6,662 nucleotides of DNA, taken from NCBI GenBank assembly GCA_028715865.1, contig JAQUQY010000078.1, positions 1-6,662 of the forward strand, read 5' to 3'. Below the pieces are notes generated by a model. That model saw only the letters and a list, made by a program, of their open reading frames with translations. It was not told the origin of the DNA and ran no database searches. Made by a program: the position numbers and the translations under genes. The DNA comes from Syntrophales bacterium (GTDB lineage Bacteria > Desulfobacterota > Syntrophia > Syntrophales > UBA2210). Below are positions 6,398 through 6,662 of the stretch, piece after piece (the stretch's first letter is position 1; every line of letters begins with the position of its first letter).

Positions 6398-6501
6398 GAT
6401 GGCTTCGTAAAAAGTTCCGCAGGCAAGGCGGGCGAATCCTGAGGAATGAGGCGCACTTACGGTGCGTTGCAGTGACGAAGGATGAAGCCCAACGAAGCAT
6501 C
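6398..6501. repeat. Intergenic repeat element with imperfect terminal inverted repeats
   Basis: The left end GATGGCTTCGT (6398-6408) matches the inverted right end ACGAAGCATC (6492-6501) apart from one extra G. Inside are nested inverted segments: ATCCT (6436-6440) with AGGAT (6479-6483), and CGCAC (6452-6456) with GTGCG (6462-6466). The GTAAAAAGT next to the left end is repeated from the motif at 6341 but has no counterpart at the right end, which may be decayed. It carries no transposase, so if mobile it would be a MITE-like passenger. From memory, similar intergenic repeats are frequent in Desulfobacterota genomes; I could not search for this one. Confidence 0.6.
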
Positions 6502-6561
6502 CGGTTATTATGCCGGAGGTCACACCATCCGGTTATAATGCCGGATGCCACGCCATCCGGT
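6498..6561. repeat. 28-bp tandem repeat, two units and a fragment
   Basis: Units at 6498-6525 and 6526-6553 match at 24 of 28 positions and share CATCCGGTTAT(T/A)ATGCCGGA. A truncated third unit, CATCCGGT, is at 6554-6561. Each full unit contains inverted CATCCGG and CCGGA(TG), so each can form a hairpin. This resembles REP-type clusters in design, though not necessarily in origin. Confidence 0.75.
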
Positions 6562-6570
6562 AAACTTTTC
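6539..6570 (+). terminator. Possible intrinsic terminator at the end of the tandem repeat
   Basis: CCGGATG (6541-6547), loop CCACGC, CATCCGG (6554-6560) form a 7-bp GC-rich stem, extendable by G-T and T-A pairs to 6539/6562. It is followed by AAACTTTTCC, a short T-run starting a few bases late. It could end the Sel1 transcript, about 220 bp after that stop. The short T-run makes this tentative. Confidence 0.35.
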
Positions 6571-6635
6571 CCTATGTGGTCCCGTGTCAAGTAAAAAGAG
6601 TTAGGCAAACAGATGTCCTTTTCCTATTCGCATCT

Positions 6636-6661
6636 TAAAATGCATTGTACCGATTCGGTAC
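6636..6661 (+). promoter_or_regulatory. Promoter-like hexamer with operator-like palindrome at the window edge
   Basis: TAAAAT (6636-6641), a 5-of-6 match to the -10 consensus, is followed 5 bp later by the perfect inverted repeat GTACCG-ATT-CGGTAC (6647-6661). The palindrome would cover the transcription start, as a repressor site would. The half-site (ACCG-n-CGGT type) resembles operators of TetR-family repressors. No good -35 is seen. The gene it would serve lies outside the window. Confidence 0.35.
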
Positions 6662-6662
6662 G

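Noticed and set aside
6498..6561. CRISPR-like array
   Set aside because: The 28-bp units are contiguous with no spacers, only two are complete, and no cas genes are nearby.
6585..6590. Perfect TTGACA on the - strand as a promoter -35
   Set aside because: No acceptable -10 hexamer lies 16-19 bp downstream (AAGTTT and neighbours), and no - strand gene follows.
6203..6608. Three - strand open frames (74-106 residues) over the repeat region and the Sel1 3' end
   Set aside because: Their sequence comes from the hairpins and repeats. Such frames are often annotated as hypothetical proteins wherever this kind of repeat occurs, but there is no sign of coding constraint.

Overview
The window looks like a chromosomal stretch of a Gram-negative, motile bacterium, most likely Desulfobacterota (the former Deltaproteobacteria). 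This rests on three things: a chemoreceptor signalling domain of the type common there, an outer-membrane RlpA-type lipoprotein, and an intergenic repeat with the end GATGGCTTCGTAAAAAGT. I associate that repeat with such genomes from memory, not from a search. I recognise no phage, plasmid, CRISPR, rRNA or tRNA sequence.

Layout. (1) 2-1006 (+): 3' part of a methyl-accepting chemotaxis receptor, cut by the window edge. (2) 1118-3643 (+): a soluble hybrid histidine kinase, PAS-GAF-PAS-HisKA-HATPase-REC, starting 111 bp after the receptor and possibly co-transcribed with it. (3) 3691-4362 (-): an RlpA-family lipoprotein with its own extended -10 promoter, converging on the kinase across 47 bp that hold a small hairpin. 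(4) 4617-5519 (-): an alpha/beta hydrolase with a very good ribosome binding site and its own TATAAT promoter. (5) A 308-bp divergent intergenic region. (6) 5828-6316 (+): a small cytoplasmic Sel1-repeat protein that starts with TTG. (7) 6317-6662: no gene, but densely structured DNA: a 9-bp inverted repeat, a perfect 26-bp palindrome, an imperfect inverted-repeat element, a 28-bp tandem repeat able to form alternative hairpins, and at the very edge a promoter-like hexamer next to an operator-like palindrome.

How the genes relate. The first two are signal-transduction proteins. The receptor would feed a CheA kinase, and the hybrid kinase carries its own receiver and needs a downstream phosphotransfer partner that is not in the window. 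RlpA acts on peptidoglycan in the envelope. The hydrolase and the Sel1 protein have separate promoters or leaders and no evident functional link to the rest. The coding part is ordinary. The non-coding 3' end is the most unusual part, with a Cys-bearing PAS domain, an 11-residue periodic linker in RlpA and a hydrolase lacking the usual catalytic acid as secondary points. I see no clear new multi-gene system.
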